From Synechococcales cyanobacterium CRU_2_2 (GTDB taxonomy: Bacteria > Cyanobacteriota > Cyanobacteriia > PCC-9006 > JAAUQQ01), in NCBI GenBank assembly GCA_012034805.1, contig JAAUOP010000023.1:1-46595 (forward strand): a DNA stretch of 46,595 nt. The letters run 5' to 3'. The first letter of the stretch is position 1. The number at the start of each line of letters is the position of its first letter. Positions 35,755-45,803 of this stretch are shown here, one piece after another. Under the pieces are notes generated by a model. It was not told where the DNA came from and did no database searches. It worked only from the letters and a program-made list of their open reading frames with translations. The translations under genes and the position numbers were made by a program.

Positions 35755-38700
35755 GCCCTGAGCCGGGTTGGGTCGGACTGAAAAGTTCGCTCAGGCCGGG
35801 GAGAAATTCGTCCGGGAGGGCGATCGCCTGCTCTAGCCCCCGCACCCCCTCAAGCCGCGTCGTCTCATCCCAGCGGACTCCCTGGAGCTGGGCCTGGGTG
35901 AGGTCTGCGCCGCTGAGATCTGCACCGCGTAAATCGGCTTGATGCAGCTTGGCGTGGTTCAAGTCTGCCAGACTCAAATTGGCAAAATTGAGGTCCGCCA
36001 GACTCAAATCTGCCGAGCTGAGGTCTGCCAAGCTCAAGTTGGCCTTGTGCAGCCAAGCATTGCGCAAATCTGCCTTGCTAAACGAAGCGCGGTTCAAGAT
36101 CGCCTCCTGCAACGACGCGCAGTTGAGGCTGGCGCTGCGCAAATCCGCCAAGCTCAAATCCGCCCGGTTCAAAATCGCGCCGCGCAAATCCGCCAAACTC
36201 AAATCCGCCAAACTCAAATCTGCGCCGCTTAAATCCGCGCCATGGAACAGCGCCCCAATGAGGTCTGCATTGCTCAAAAAGGCCTGAATTAGCGTCGCCC
36301 CGGTCAAAATGGCCCGACTGAGGGACACTCGCCGCAAATTGGCCTGACTCAAATTGACCCCATTCAAATTGGCCCCACTCAGATCCGCGCCGCGCAAATC
36401 AGCCTGGCGCAGGTCTGCACCGTTGAGATTCACGCCGCTGAGATCCGCGCCGCTGAGATTGACCTGGCGCAGATCCGTGCCCCGCAAATTGGCTCCGCTG
36501 AGGTGGACGCCGCTGAGGAAAGGGCCAACAATGTCGCTGAAGGCACTGGGGCCAATGCACTGACCTGCCTGGATAATTCGCAGCAGGCGATCGGGCGATC
36601 GCGCCATCGTCGTCCGTCCCGTTGGATAGAAAATAATCTTCTGCTTCAGTGCTTCGCGCACCCGCGCATAGCGATTGAGCTCCAGCAGCAAAATCATCAC
36701 GTTAAAGCCGGTATAGGCATCGACTTGCCGCTGACCGAGGGGTTTTTCTCGATATTGCTGTTGCTTTTTCAACTGCTGCATTTTTCGTTGGGGCAACGTC
36801 GGCGGCTCCTCATCGATGATTCGGCCCGTAGCCCAGCGCAAATAAAAATCCTGCAGCCGTTGGAACAACGCCTCCGGTGCAAAACTCGGGCTTTGATCCA
36901 ACATCACCAGCAAAAACTGGACAATTTCCGGGGTGAGGCCACCGTAACCGAGCAAGTCATAGATTTCCCAGTCCACGTCAGCCGTTTCGGTGCCTGATGG
37001 ACGGAGTTTGGCCCATTCTTCTAGGCCGACGCGCAGTTGTTCTGCGAACAGAAACTGACTGAAATGGCGGTGGCTGAGCGTCAGCACCGCCATGTGCTGA
37101 CTGGAGCGGGGGGATTGGATCGTCGCGATCGGCAAAGGCATCAGCGATGGCTGAATCACCAGGGTGCCTGGGAACGGTGCCGCGAGATCGGCATCCTCCT
37201 CCCCTCCATTCAGGGACTTGCGACCCAGCAGGGAAGGGTGGGTGAGGCGTTGCTCGATCGCCGACAGCGGCACGGTTTCGGTTCCCAGCTGAACACTACA
37301 CAAGCCTGCTTCTCGCAACATCACTCGCAGCTGTTCGGGCTTGAGTCCCAAGGTCACTAGCTCCGACTCCTCAATCACCCAGTCCATCAGCCGTGTGAAA
37401 AACTTCACCTTGGCCCCGGCTTCGCTGGTGACTTCGAAGGCATTGGCGGGCAGTTCTCCCTTGTAGAACATGGCTGCTAAAAGGCCCAAAAACAGAGGCT
37501 CCTGGCTCAGATCTCGGATGCTCTCTGGCAAATAGGGATGGTTTAAGAACTCCTTGAATGCCTCTGGGCGATAGCCCGTGCGTTTGGCCAACTGCTGCAC
37601 CCAGCTTTGCCGCAGGGCATCGTCCATTGGCAAGATTTCTAGACGGGTGATGTTGTCAGGGACTTTCAGCTGCCGATCCAACAGGGACAGGGTTCGCCCC
37701 GTCAGCAAAATGCGGTGCTCTCGCTCTAGATAGCCGATGCAACCACGCTGGAATTGGCTCACCTGCTCGAGAAATTGTTCGAGGGTCGCACCCGGAGACT
37801 GGCTGAGGCCAAGAGTATCCACGCCGTCGATGATAAACAGAAAGCGGACGTTGGCAGCGGCAAGCCAGTTGGGATCATCTTGGGTGAAGTCCCGATCGAT
37901 CGCTTCCCCCAGCCACGTTTCAAAGCCGTTACTGCGCGAGCCATTACCGCGCGAGCCATTACCGCGCGATCGATGGCTGACATCACCCGGTGGCGACACA
38001 TCCCGCAACTGTACCAACACCGGGGTCCAACCGGGATGGAGGTGAATCCTCGCCCAGTCGGCAAACATCCGACAAAAGGTACTTTTACCCCGTCCGGCCT
38101 CCCCTTCGATAAACAGGATTTGCTCTGGGTTCCGTTCGTCGTCTAGCCAGCTATGGACACACTGATGCAGCGGCAAAATGGGGTATCCGGGTCGGGGTTT
38201 GCTATCAGGGCCGAGGGCTCGAGATTGGGGGGGGACGTAGAGATCTTGCAGGGTGAAGGCGTCGGCAAAGAGGCCTTCACCCTGCTCACACTGAATCACT
38301 TCATCGAGATAGGTGTCGATGCTGAGGTACTTGCGCAGAGCCGCACGTCCGCCGATGCGGTACCACTCGATCAGCCGCTGGACGCGTTCGCCTGAGTTAT
38401 TTAATGGGGCGCGCATCCGCTGTTCGGTGAGCTGGGCGGTGCGGTGGGCGATCGCCTGGGCGGCTCCTTCTTTCAGGCCCAACTGGGTCAGTCGGGTCGC
38501 AAAAAGAGGGTTAAAGGCCTTGGCAAGTTGACTCGAAGGAAAATCAATCAGCGCCAAGCGAACATCTTCGTCGGCTAAGACCAGCTGGCCCAAATCCTGC
38601 AGCCCTTCTGCGACCCGAGGTGACACCGGGTCTTGCCCCACTTGCTTGAGCCAAGGCCACAGCTTGGGACTCGACAAAATCGTTTTGATGCTTTCAAGAT

Positions 38701-39028
38701 AGGCCGCCTGGCTGACCAAACAAACGCACTGGCCCAGGCTGGGTTCCTGTTGGGTCTTGTCTCGGTAAAACTGGAGCAAATCCCCAGCCACCCGCTCAAA
38801 GGGAATGGTGAGCGCCATAAATTTGCTCAACGGCAAATTAAAAATATCGAGCAGCGAGGTGATTTGGCCCACCATCGGCCCCAAGGCCTGGGACTGCGGG
38901 CCTTCGTCTTGGAGTGTGGCGGCCAGCCTCAGCACTGTCTCCGCAGCATCCATCCCCAAGGGCACCGCCTCACCTGCGATCAGCCCCTTGATATCCGTGG
39001 TTAAAAATTTCCAGATTCGCGTTGACAT
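35744..39028 (-). CDS. NACHT-type STAND ATPase with C-terminal pentapeptide repeats
   Basis: 1094 codons from ATG 39028 (MSTRIWKFLTTDIKGLI); the frame stays open to 39193 but that would overlap the divergent DUF4058 gene start. N-terminal helical domain (1-260) of unknown type. NACHT ATPase: Walker A EGEAGRGKST near 308-317, Walker B LFIIDGVD near 397-404. A helical arm follows, then about 43 pentapeptide repeats (A-D/N-L-S/R-x) from about 840 to 1050 that fold as a right-handed beta helix. A 15-bp in-frame repeat (SRGNG)3 sits at 354-368. Such proteins are common in cyanobacteria; some relatives act in phage defence, but the role here is unknown. Confidence 0.87.
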   Translation of the reverse strand: MSTRIWKFLTTDIKGLIAGEAVPLGMDAAETVLRLAATLQDEGPQSQALGPMVGQITSLLDIFNLPLSKFMALTIPFERVAGDLLQFYRDKTQQEPSLGQCVCLVSQAAYLESIKTILSSPKLWPWLKQVGQDPVSPRVAEGLQDLGQLVLADEDVRLALIDFPSSQLAKAFNPLFATRLTQLGLKEGAAQAIAHRTAQLTEQRMRAPLNNSGERVQRLIEWYRIGGRAALRKYLSIDTYLDEVIQCEQGEGLFADAFTLQDLYVPPQSRALGPDSKPRPGYPILPLHQCVHSWLDDERNPEQILFIEGEAGRGKSTFCRMFADWARIHLHPGWTPVLVQLRDVSPPGDVSHRSRGNGSRGNGSRSNGFETWLGEAIDRDFTQDDPNWLAAANVRFLFIIDGVDTLGLSQSPGATLEQFLEQVSQFQRGCIGYLEREHRILLTGRTLSLLDRQLKVPDNITRLEILPMDDALRQSWVQQLAKRTGYRPEAFKEFLNHPYLPESIRDLSQEPLFLGLLAAMFYKGELPANAFEVTSEAGAKVKFFTRLMDWVIEESELVTLGLKPEQLRVMLREAGLCSVQLGTETVPLSAIEQRLTHPSLLGRKSLNGGEEDADLAAPFPGTLVIQPSLMPLPIATIQSPRSSQHMAVLTLSHRHFSQFLFAEQLRVGLEEWAKLRPSGTETADVDWEIYDLLGYGGLTPEIVQFLLVMLDQSPSFAPEALFQRLQDFYLRWATGRIIDEEPPTLPQRKMQQLKKQQQYREKPLGQRQVDAYTGFNVMILLLELNRYARVREALKQKIIFYPTGRTTMARSPDRLLRIIQAGQCIGPSAFSDIVGPFLSGVHLSGANLRGTDLRQVNLSGADLSGVNLNGADLRQADLRGADLSGANLNGVNLSQANLRRVSLSRAILTGATLIQAFLSNADLIGALFHGADLSGADLSLADLSLADLRGAILNRADLSLADLRSASLNCASLQEAILNRASFSKADLRNAWLHKANLSLADLSSADLSLADLNFANLSLADLNHAKLHQADLRGADLSGADLTQAQLQGVRWDETTRLEGVRGLEQAIALPDEFLPGLSELFSPTQPGSGLTL
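37925..37969 (-). repeat. 15-bp tandem repeat, 3 copies, in the NACHT gene
   Basis: Unit GCCATTACCGCGCGA on the + strand, three in-frame copies (first with two changes), encoding SRGNG repeats in the loop after the Walker A strand. In-frame like the accD repeat, and also 15 bp. Confidence 0.9.
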
Positions 39029-39121
39029 GGGCCAGTGCAGCTCCGGTGGCACAAGCGGACAATCCGCCTCTAATCCAGTTTGCCCAAGCGGACGCCGAGC
39101 TAAACTGGGAGAACGTTCTGG

Positions 39122-39973
39122 ATGCCGCCCATGCTGCTCCTCGATCACTTTCGTCCGCCCCTGAGCACCCGTCGCCACTGGCATTCCTTCCATAATGCCT
39201 GGGCGACCTATTTGGCCAGCGATCTCAACCAGCGATTGCCGGAAGGTTTCTTTGCAGAACCCAATGTCCAGTTCGGCACTGAGGTCCAGTTCGGCATTGA
39301 GATTGATGTGGCAGCCTTCGAGGAAAATAGCGAAGCGTTAACGTTGACACCTTCACTCGCCTCACCAGATGCATCTGTCCCAGGCTGGCAGCCGCCGACT
39401 CCGACCCAGACGATCGCCTTTGAATCCAGCGATGCGATCGTCGAGGTCAGCATTCTCGGGAGCGAGGGTGGGCCAAACTTGAGAGCGGCGATCGAACTCG
39501 CTAGTCCAGCCAACAAAGATCGTCTCCAACAGCGCAACGCCTTTGTTTCAAAATGTGAGACTTACTTGCGCGAGGGGATTGGGTTGGTGATTGTGGATGT
39601 CGTGACCACACGACAGGCAAATTTGCATCAGGAACTGCTGGAGCGTTTCGCGGGAGGCTCGGCGGTTGGCTCCGCCAACCTCCAACGGATCGCACCCTCT
39701 AGTCAAGGCTCTGAGCAGCCTCACGCTGACCAGCCTCCCGGTTTTCGGCTCGATGGCTCATATGTAGGGGGTTACCGCAGTGTGATTGATTGCAGCTCAG
39801 CCGAGCGATCGCAACCCAGTGCCGCAGGATCGCTACAAATTTGGTACGAGTGCTTTGGGGTTGGCGAGGCTCTACCCACGCTGCCACTTTGGCTGGGGCA
39901 GCAGTTGTGCCTACCACTTCTACTCCAGGAAGCCTATGCCCAAACTTGCCGATCGCAGCGCCTAGGAAACTGA
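39122..39973 (+). CDS. DUF4058 family protein
   Basis: 283 codons. Typical DUF4058 features: HWHSFHNAWATYLASDLNQRLPEGFFAEPNVQFG at the start and IELASPANKDRLQQRNAFVSKCETYLREGIGLVIVDVVTTRQANLH in the middle. The family resembles the Uma2/PD-(D/E)xK-like nuclease group in layout (my inference), but a full active site is not evident. Cyanobacteria often carry many copies. Divergent from the NACHT gene across 93 bp, and convergent with glycerate kinase 20 bp away. Confidence 0.82.
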   Translation: MPPMLLLDHFRPPLSTRRHWHSFHNAWATYLASDLNQRLPEGFFAEPNVQFGTEVQFGIEIDVAAFEENSEALTLTPSLASPDASVPGWQPPTPTQTIAFESSDAIVEVSILGSEGGPNLRAAIELASPANKDRLQQRNAFVSKCETYLREGIGLVIVDVVTTRQANLHQELLERFAGGSAVGSANLQRIAPSSQGSEQPHADQPPGFRLDGSYVGGYRSVIDCSSAERSQPSAAGSLQIWYECFGVGEALPTLPLWLGQQLCLPLLLQEAYAQTCRSQRLGN

Positions 39974-39993
39974 TCCCATCACCCTCAACAGGT

Positions 39994-41163
39994 TTAGGTC
40001 AGCGGCTTGAGGGCGATCGTGACATCTGCCACATTGGTTCCCGTCGGCCCTGGAATCACCAGATGATTGAGCTGGGCAAAAAAAGGATAGCTGTCGTGCT
40101 GCTCCAGGGCCAGTTGGGCATCGAGCCCTTGGGCGATCGCCTGTGTAACAGTTGACGAATCAACCCAAGCTCCCGCCGCATCCGTTGGCCCATCGGTGCC
40201 GTCGGTGGCCAAGGTGAGGATGGTTGCGGGAATTTGACGTTGGTGGAGGGCGATCGCCGCTGCCAGCGCCAGTTCTTGGTTGCGTCCGCCCTTGCTCCGA
40301 GTCTCTGCGGTCATTGTTACCGTTGTCTCGCCGCCATAGATCAGCACCGTACCCGCTGGTCGCTGGCCAATTTGTGTGGCGATTTCCCGACCCCGAATTT
40401 GGGCTTCTCCCGTCAGCTCCGTCGTCACAATTTCCACCGCATAGCCCGCCTTTGAAAACACCTGGGCCACTGCTTCGCAGGCTTGGCGATTGTTGCCAAT
40501 CAAACTGTTCTGCGCTGAGGGGTGGTTCGTCAGGCCCGAAGCGATCACATCCAGCGGATCACCCACCACATCGGAGAGGATTAACCCCACGACCTGAGCG
40601 GGCTGAGCTAGTTCGACGAAACCGCCGCCCTTGAGGCGATCGAGGTGCGATCGCACCGCATTCATTTCCCCAATATCTGCACCGCTGCGCAGCAGCGCTT
40701 CGTTGATCACCTGGATCATTGATAGAGAAATTCTCGCCTGGGGCGCAACCATCAAGGCTGAAGCACCGCCAGAAATGCCTGCAAAAATCAAGGTTTTTTC
40801 GGTACAGTTTTCTAGCAGTTGGCAGACGCGATCGCCTGCAAATTGACTGTTTTGATCGGGCACGGGGTGAGCAGCTTCGATGAGTTGCCAGTGCGCTGGC
40901 AATTGGGTATTGCCGGTGTGGTCATATTTGGTAATCACGACAGCTGAGTCAATCACATCCCCCAAGATGGTAGCGAAGGCTCGGGCCATGGGGATGGCTC
41001 CCTTACCCACGACGATGAGACGGATGTCGCGATCGCGCAAGTCGTATGGGTGTTGGGCGATCGTGAGGGTGTGTTGCTGCCGGTGTAGATGGCGGTTGAG
41101 GGCAAGTTCTGGATTGGCGGCTTGCAGGGCGGCGGTGATGGCGCGATCGAGAATAGAATCCAT
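39994..41163 (-). CDS. Glycerate kinase, type II (MOFRL family)
   Basis: 389 codons. The two family domains are visible: VVGKGAIPMARAFATILGD, IFAGISGGASALMVAP and LGRSGADIGEMNAVRSHLDRLKGGG in the N-terminal part, and GGETTVTMTAETRSKGGRNQELALAAA followed by ATDGTDGPTDAAGAWVD in the MOFRL part. It phosphorylates D-glycerate, usually to 2-phosphoglycerate; in cyanobacteria this could feed photorespiratory glycerate back into central metabolism, though the plant-like 3-kinase is a different family. No neighbouring photorespiratory gene is seen. Confidence 0.9.
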   Translation of the reverse strand: MDSILDRAITAALQAANPELALNRHLHRQQHTLTIAQHPYDLRDRDIRLIVVGKGAIPMARAFATILGDVIDSAVVITKYDHTGNTQLPAHWQLIEAAHPVPDQNSQFAGDRVCQLLENCTEKTLIFAGISGGASALMVAPQARISLSMIQVINEALLRSGADIGEMNAVRSHLDRLKGGGFVELAQPAQVVGLILSDVVGDPLDVIASGLTNHPSAQNSLIGNNRQACEAVAQVFSKAGYAVEIVTTELTGEAQIRGREIATQIGQRPAGTVLIYGGETTVTMTAETRSKGGRNQELALAAAIALHQRQIPATILTLATDGTDGPTDAAGAWVDSSTVTQAIAQGLDAQLALEQHDSYPFFAQLNHLVIPGPTGTNVADVTIALKPLT

Positions 41164-41294
41164 GGGCTAGCTTTTCTCCAGAAAAATGTGGCAAAAGCAA
41201 ATGCAGAAACCTTGACTTTGATCGCTTCTAATCGATTGGGAATCGATGCTGATCATCTGAATTTTACATCCAAATCTCAATGTGGAAATTTGAG

Positions 41295-42269
41295 CTACAG
41301 AGGATGATCTTCAACACTTAACCAGCATACTCGTTTCAGTGGCAATACCCAGTCACATTCCCGCACCAAAATTTGCAGAGAATCCCATAGTTCAGGATCG
41401 TGATCACAGTTCAATTCACTAATGCAAAAATCCATTTTCCCCATCCACCATGCCCATTGATTCAGTGCTATCTGTTCTGGGGGGAATGAGGTGTTGATGG
41501 CATTCGCATAATCCTGGAATGGGAAGTCAATCGTTACCGTGTTAAAATCATGATTGATGGATTGTCTGATCGCAAGAACCAGACTGGCATTAACCTTTCG
41601 CTCTAGCTTTCTTTGCCAGCGATCGCCCAGAAAACGACGATTTTGCCATCGTTGTAACCAGCTCTGAGCCTGATCCGAGACCAGCTTCTCGTTGGCCAAG
41701 AGCCAAATCCCAAGGACGTACAGACTTGCGTAGAACAACGCCTTCAGCAAATGAAAATCGCCCAAAAGCGAACAAAGGTATTCGAAGGGAAACCAGACAT
41801 AGCTTAAGAAAATCATGACTACGGCTGCGAATACCCCTAGACCTGATGAGGCCAGCATCGGAGTAAGCATGACTAAGTAAAATAGAAAAATTAAGCTGAG
41901 GGGCCAAAAGGTAGCAATCATCCCAGCAAAACACAAGAGGCCTAGAGCAACATACGGGTACTCCTTGACATTGTCTCCCTGTCGAAGCTTCAGTATTTGT
42001 TTGTAAAGCGTTTCCTCCAAGCTATGGAACGGACTGTTCTCGCTGCCAAAGCGAGCGCTGAGTCGATTGTTGTGGAGTTGGGGAGATCGCAAGCCCAGTT
42101 TGTGGTAGAGGAGGACGATAGCGACCTCCATACGCTCTTGATCTATCGTATCTTTCGGGCCAGTCAATTCTGCCCATTTCCTCAAATACAGCGGAATTCG
42201 TTCTCTGCACTCTGACGGAATGTATGTCAGTCTTCGTTGTCTTGATCGAAATGGATGAATCCAACGCAT
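41295..42269 (-). CDS. Membrane protein of unknown function, weakly DUF6745-like
   Basis: 324 codons. The N-terminal part (LYLRKWAELTGPKDTIDQERMEVAIVLLYHKLGL) and the end (LNQWAWWMGKMDFCISELNCDHDPELW) have the general pattern of cyanobacterial DUF6745-like proteins (weak, from memory). Two or three hydrophobic segments near 107-150 and 155-195 (PYVALGLLCFAGMIATFWPL, FLFYLVMLTPMLA, LFYASLYVLGIWLLA) insert a membrane block between them. No catalytic motif. Codon use and AT content are higher than in the neighbouring genes, suggesting a more recent gain. Confidence 0.55.
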   Translation of the reverse strand: MRWIHPFRSRQRRLTYIPSECRERIPLYLRKWAELTGPKDTIDQERMEVAIVLLYHKLGLRSPQLHNNRLSARFGSENSPFHSLEETLYKQILKLRQGDNVKEYPYVALGLLCFAGMIATFWPLSLIFLFYLVMLTPMLASSGLGVFAAVVMIFLSYVWFPFEYLCSLLGDFHLLKALFYASLYVLGIWLLANEKLVSDQAQSWLQRWQNRRFLGDRWQRKLERKVNASLVLAIRQSINHDFNTVTIDFPFQDYANAINTSFPPEQIALNQWAWWMGKMDFCISELNCDHDPELWDSLQILVRECDWVLPLKRVCWLSVEDHPL

Positions 42270-42400
42270 ATCTAGCCTTGCTTACTCTTCAGTCTATCCA
42301 TCGTGGTTTCAATTTTTATTCATTGACTTAGAATTTGAATAATCAGCCAAGGCTTGAATGGATGGTCTGATAGCGTCACAAAATATAGGTGCAAAGTGGG

Positions 42401-43531
42401 ATGAATTTGACAGTGATTAAAGCTTTGGTCGTCGAGTATTCCAGGCCAAAACGCTGTTGGGCTGCCGCCCTAAGTGTTCTCTGCGTGGGAGGTTTTGGCC
42501 TCCCTGCGACATCTGCCATCGAGCCTGTCACCCAATCTACGACCGAGCCAGCACCAGAGGACACCTTAAAGTCCTGCGTCTTTCATGTGATATTAGAAGC
42601 TCGTAAACCTTGGCGATTGCTAAACGAGGAGACGTTTGAATTAGTCCAGCAATTGATGGAAGAAGGTACCAAGCTTCAGAAAATCGGCACCCAAGAATCG
42701 TTGCAGCAGGCAAAAAGTAAATTCGAGCAAGTCATCCAAATCACCCAGACCGCAGGAGAGCGCCGATTGCAGCAAAGAGCTTGGTCTGAGATGGGAGAAA
42801 CGGCATTTGCCCTCGATGACCCCCAAGGGGCCACCACGGCTTACAAACAGATCCTGCCCTTGTTGTATCTGGATGACGATAACTACGAGGAGCAGAAGGT
42901 TGATGTCCTGGGAAAAATAGGAAAAGCCTACCGTGCGCTGGGGAAAAATCAGCAGGCCCTGGAGATTTACAATAAAGCATTAGTGCTGATTCGACGTCGC
43001 GATCGGTGGATGGGCAATTGTCTCAGAGAGGCGAGAACACTCAATTCTATCGGTGAGATCTATGCAGATAAAAATGAGCTTGAAAAAGCCCTCATCTACT
43101 TCGAGCAAGCCTTAAAGCTAAGACAGTTGCTGCCGCCGCATCCACTTGATTTTGATCCAGTAGATATTCTCAACAATCATGGCAAAATTTATTTTGCTTT
43201 CGGCGATACTTCGAAGGCATTAGCATTTTTTGATTGGTCTTTTCGCATAGCTGGGTGGCTAGTTCAGAGTGTCCAAATCAGCTGGGATGCTTTAGGCTCG
43301 GAGTTCACAGTTTCAGGCTATACTCTAGACGGTATTCAGCAAGAGGCGCAGCTGGGGGTAAAACAATTGGAGGCTACGATTTCTATTCTAAATCAGCTCT
43401 ACCCCAATATTGAAAGCCCAGAGCAGAAAACAATTTACATTGATAAGCTGAAGCAATGTGAGGGGCTCAAAGCGGAACTAGAGAGGCAATTAGAGATGAT
43501 TGCTCAGCAGCGTCGGAGATCGAATGTATGA
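42401..43531 (+). CDS. Exported TPR protein
   Basis: 376 codons from ATG 42401 (MNLTVIKALVVEYSRPKRC). An N-terminal hydrophobic stretch (WAAALSVLCVGGFGL) then PATSA suggests a signal peptide with cleavage after ATSA. TPR-like helical pairs follow: LQQRAWSEMGETAFALDDPQGATTAYKQILPL, KIGKAYRALGKNQQALEIYNKALVL and EIYADKNELEKALIYFEQALKL. The C-terminal third is helical without a known motif. A protein-interaction role in the periplasm is likely; partner unknown. It stands alone and divergent to the gene at 42269. Confidence 0.75.
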   Translation: MNLTVIKALVVEYSRPKRCWAAALSVLCVGGFGLPATSAIEPVTQSTTEPAPEDTLKSCVFHVILEARKPWRLLNEETFELVQQLMEEGTKLQKIGTQESLQQAKSKFEQVIQITQTAGERRLQQRAWSEMGETAFALDDPQGATTAYKQILPLLYLDDDNYEEQKVDVLGKIGKAYRALGKNQQALEIYNKALVLIRRRDRWMGNCLREARTLNSIGEIYADKNELEKALIYFEQALKLRQLLPPHPLDFDPVDILNNHGKIYFAFGDTSKALAFFDWSFRIAGWLVQSVQISWDALGSEFTVSGYTLDGIQQEAQLGVKQLEATISILNQLYPNIESPEQKTIYIDKLKQCEGLKAELERQLEMIAQQRRRSNV

Positions 43532-43902
43532 GGGGGTCGGTAATGCGTTAATTCATATTTGGACTCGCTATGGTTTTGAATTACTGCAGTAGCAGTTGTT
43601 TTCTTGGAACCCCCACCCAAGCCAAAACTGCTTCTCTCTGAACCACCCTCGACCCAGCAACCGCCGAGCTTGTGACGTAATTTTATGGCCATCTGAATAT
43701 AGAAACCTTTTATTGGTCACTGTTTAGTTTACCCTGCAAGATGAGTCGCATAATTAGACAACTCAGGAGGCAACCGAGGTGTTCTGGCTGGGTTTTGGGC
43801 AATTGGGGGTCAGGTTCTAGCCAGCTTGGCTCAATAGTCGGCGTTTAAGCCCTTAGAATGGATCGACACCCGATCCTTGTACGATTTTCTGCCTCGCGAC
43901 CT
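43532..43902 (+). other. Intergenic region before prfC
   Basis: 371 bases with no supported gene. A/T-rich around 43690-43760 (TATAG and TTTAG-rich), likely the prfC promoter. An open frame reaches prfC from 43858 but has no matching N-terminus and is likely leader. Confidence 0.4.
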
Positions 43903-45540
43903 ATGAGCACCCAGCCGGATCTGAACCTTGCCGACCTCAAAGACGAAATCGATCGCCGCCGAAACTTCGCGATCATTTCTCACCCAGATGCTGGGAAGAC
44001 GACGCTGACCGAGAAACTGCTGCTGTACGGCGGGGCCATTCAGGAAGCGGGGGCCGTGAAGGCGCGGCGATCGCAGCGCCAAGCAACCTCCGACTGGATG
44101 GAAATGGAAAAGCAGCGTGGCATTTCCATCACCTCCACCGTGCTCCAGTTCGACTACGATAGCTTCCAAATCAACCTGCTCGATACCCCCGGTCACCAAG
44201 ACTTTAGTGAAGACACCTACCGCACCCTTGCCGCCGCTGACAATGCGGTGATGCTAGAGGACGCCGCCAAGGGGTTGGAGCCGCAAACGCGCAAGCTGTT
44301 TGAGGTGTGTCAGATGCGCAAGATTCCGATTTTTACATTTTTTAATAAAATGGATCGGCCTGGGCGCGAGCCTTTGGAACTTTTGGATGAAATCGAGCAG
44401 GAATTGGGTCTCAAGACCTATCCGGTGAACTGGCCGATCGGGGGGGGCGATCGCTTCCAAGGGGTTTACGATCGCCGCAGCCAAGATGTCCACCTATTTG
44501 AGCGCAGTACCCATGGCAAAAAGCAAGCCGAAGAAACTGTGTTCAAGCTGGGTGACCCGCGTCTCGTGTCTTTGATTGCTCCAGATCTGTATGCACAACT
44601 CAAAGAAGAAGTCGAATTACTTGATGCAGCCGGGGCTGAGTTTGATCTAGAGAAAGTCCATGCGGGGATTCTGACGCCGGTTTTTTTCGGCAGTGCCATG
44701 ACCAATTTCGGTGTGGAACTCTTTCTCAAATCATTTTTGGAATATGGTCTCAAGCCAGGAGAGCATACGAGCAATCGGGGCGAAATTGAGCCGACGTACC
44801 CAGAGTTTACGGGATTTGTCTTTAAGTTGCAGGCGAACATGGATCCGAAGCATCGCGATCGCATCGCCTTCATCCGCGTTTGCTCGGGTCGCTTCGAAAA
44901 GGACATGACTGTCCAGCACGCCCGCACCGGCAAAACCGTTCGCCTCTCCCGTCCCCAAAAGCTGTTTGCCCAGGGCCGTGAGTCGATGGAAGAAGCTTAC
45001 CCAGGGGATGTAATTGGTTTGAATAATCCAGGGGCTTTTGCTATTGGCGACACGATTTATACTGGAAAAAAGCTGGAATATGAAGGAATTCCCTGTTTTT
45101 CACCTGAGATTTTTTCGATTTTGCGCAATCCGAATCCTTCAAGATTTAAGGGTTTTAATAAGGGTGTTTCAGAACTGCGCGAAGAAGGTGCGGTACAAAT
45201 TATGTACTCGACTGATGAATCGAAGCGAGAGCCGATTTTGGCTGCGGTGGGTCAGTTGCAGCTCGAGGTTGTGCAATACCGTCTAGAACATGAGTATGGC
45301 GTAGAAACCCGCCTCGATCCTTTGCCCTACAAAGTGGCACGCTGGATCGATGGCGGTTGGGAAAGTCTGGAAAAATTGGGCCGATTGTTCAATGTTTTGA
45401 CGGTTAGAGATAGCTGGGGGAGACCCGTGTTATTGTTCAAGAATGAGTGGAATGTGAATCAGCTGTTGGCTGATCATAAGGAGTTGAAATTGAAGGCGAT
45501 CGCCCCTGTTGTTTCGGGCCAGGAGCCCATCTCAGTCTAA
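43903..45540 (+). CDS. prfC: Peptide chain release factor 3
   Basis: 545 codons from ATG 43903 ([20 protein letters not shown]). Translational GTPase with all G motifs: [18 protein letters not shown] (G1), [13 protein letters not shown] (G2), [16 protein letters not shown] (G3) and [12 protein letters not shown] (G4). The RF3-specific C-terminal part follows ([27 protein letters not shown]). It recycles RF1 and RF2 from the ribosome after stop-codon hydrolysis, using GTP. Complete and of normal length (about 530-545). Confidence 0.97.
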   Translation: MSTQPDLNLADLKDEIDRRRNFAIISHPDAGKTTLTEKLLLYGGAIQEAGAVKARRSQRQATSDWMEMEKQRGISITSTVLQFDYDSFQINLLDTPGHQDFSEDTYRTLAAADNAVMLEDAAKGLEPQTRKLFEVCQMRKIPIFTFFNKMDRPGREPLELLDEIEQELGLKTYPVNWPIGGGDRFQGVYDRRSQDVHLFERSTHGKKQAEETVFKLGDPRLVSLIAPDLYAQLKEEVELLDAAGAEFDLEKVHAGILTPVFFGSAMTNFGVELFLKSFLEYGLKPGEHTSNRGEIEPTYPEFTGFVFKLQANMDPKHRDRIAFIRVCSGRFEKDMTVQHARTGKTVRLSRPQKLFAQGRESMEEAYPGDVIGLNNPGAFAIGDTIYTGKKLEYEGIPCFSPEIFSILRNPNPSRFKGFNKGVSELREEGAVQIMYSTDESKREPILAAVGQLQLEVVQYRLEHEYGVETRLDPLPYKVARWIDGGWESLEKLGRLFNVLTVRDSWGRPVLLFKNEWNVNQLLADHKELKLKAIAPVVSGQEPISV

Positions 45541-45803
45541 TTTTGTAGGGGTCGGTATTCCCGACTCTTAGGGGTATGAGGCGCACCACAAAATCTGCAT
45601 TGGGCAGGGTATGGAACGCGTCAGGAATTCTGTGTTGGGCGCGGGATGTCTTGGGTGACGTAAAATTACAGCAGGGGGTGCGCCATAAAGTTATCGGATT
45701 GGCCGGGTGCATTGGCGGGAGTTAGAGAGATTTTTCTCCGAAATAAAAGTAACGTATTGCTCCTGAATCCGTAAGGTCAACCAGGAGATTGAAAGGCCTT
45801 AGG
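45541..45803 (+). other. Intergenic region with an 8-bp inverted repeat pair
   Basis: 263 bases between prfC and chaC. GGCGCACC (45580-45587) and GGTGCGCC (45677-45684) face each other 105 bp end to end, as in a small non-autonomous element, but no target duplication is seen. GTCGG-TATTC-CCGAC at 45551-45565 is a small hairpin that could help terminate prfC. Confidence 0.4.

Noticed and set aside
35850-36500. Dense 15-bp repeats on both strands near the end of the NACHT gene
   Set aside because: They are pentapeptide-coding repeats, not a DNA element; opposite-strand open frames there are shadows.
45437-45712. Minus-strand open frame of 91 codons overlapping the prfC end
   Set aside because: Overlaps prfC and covers a repeat-like intergenic segment; no motif.
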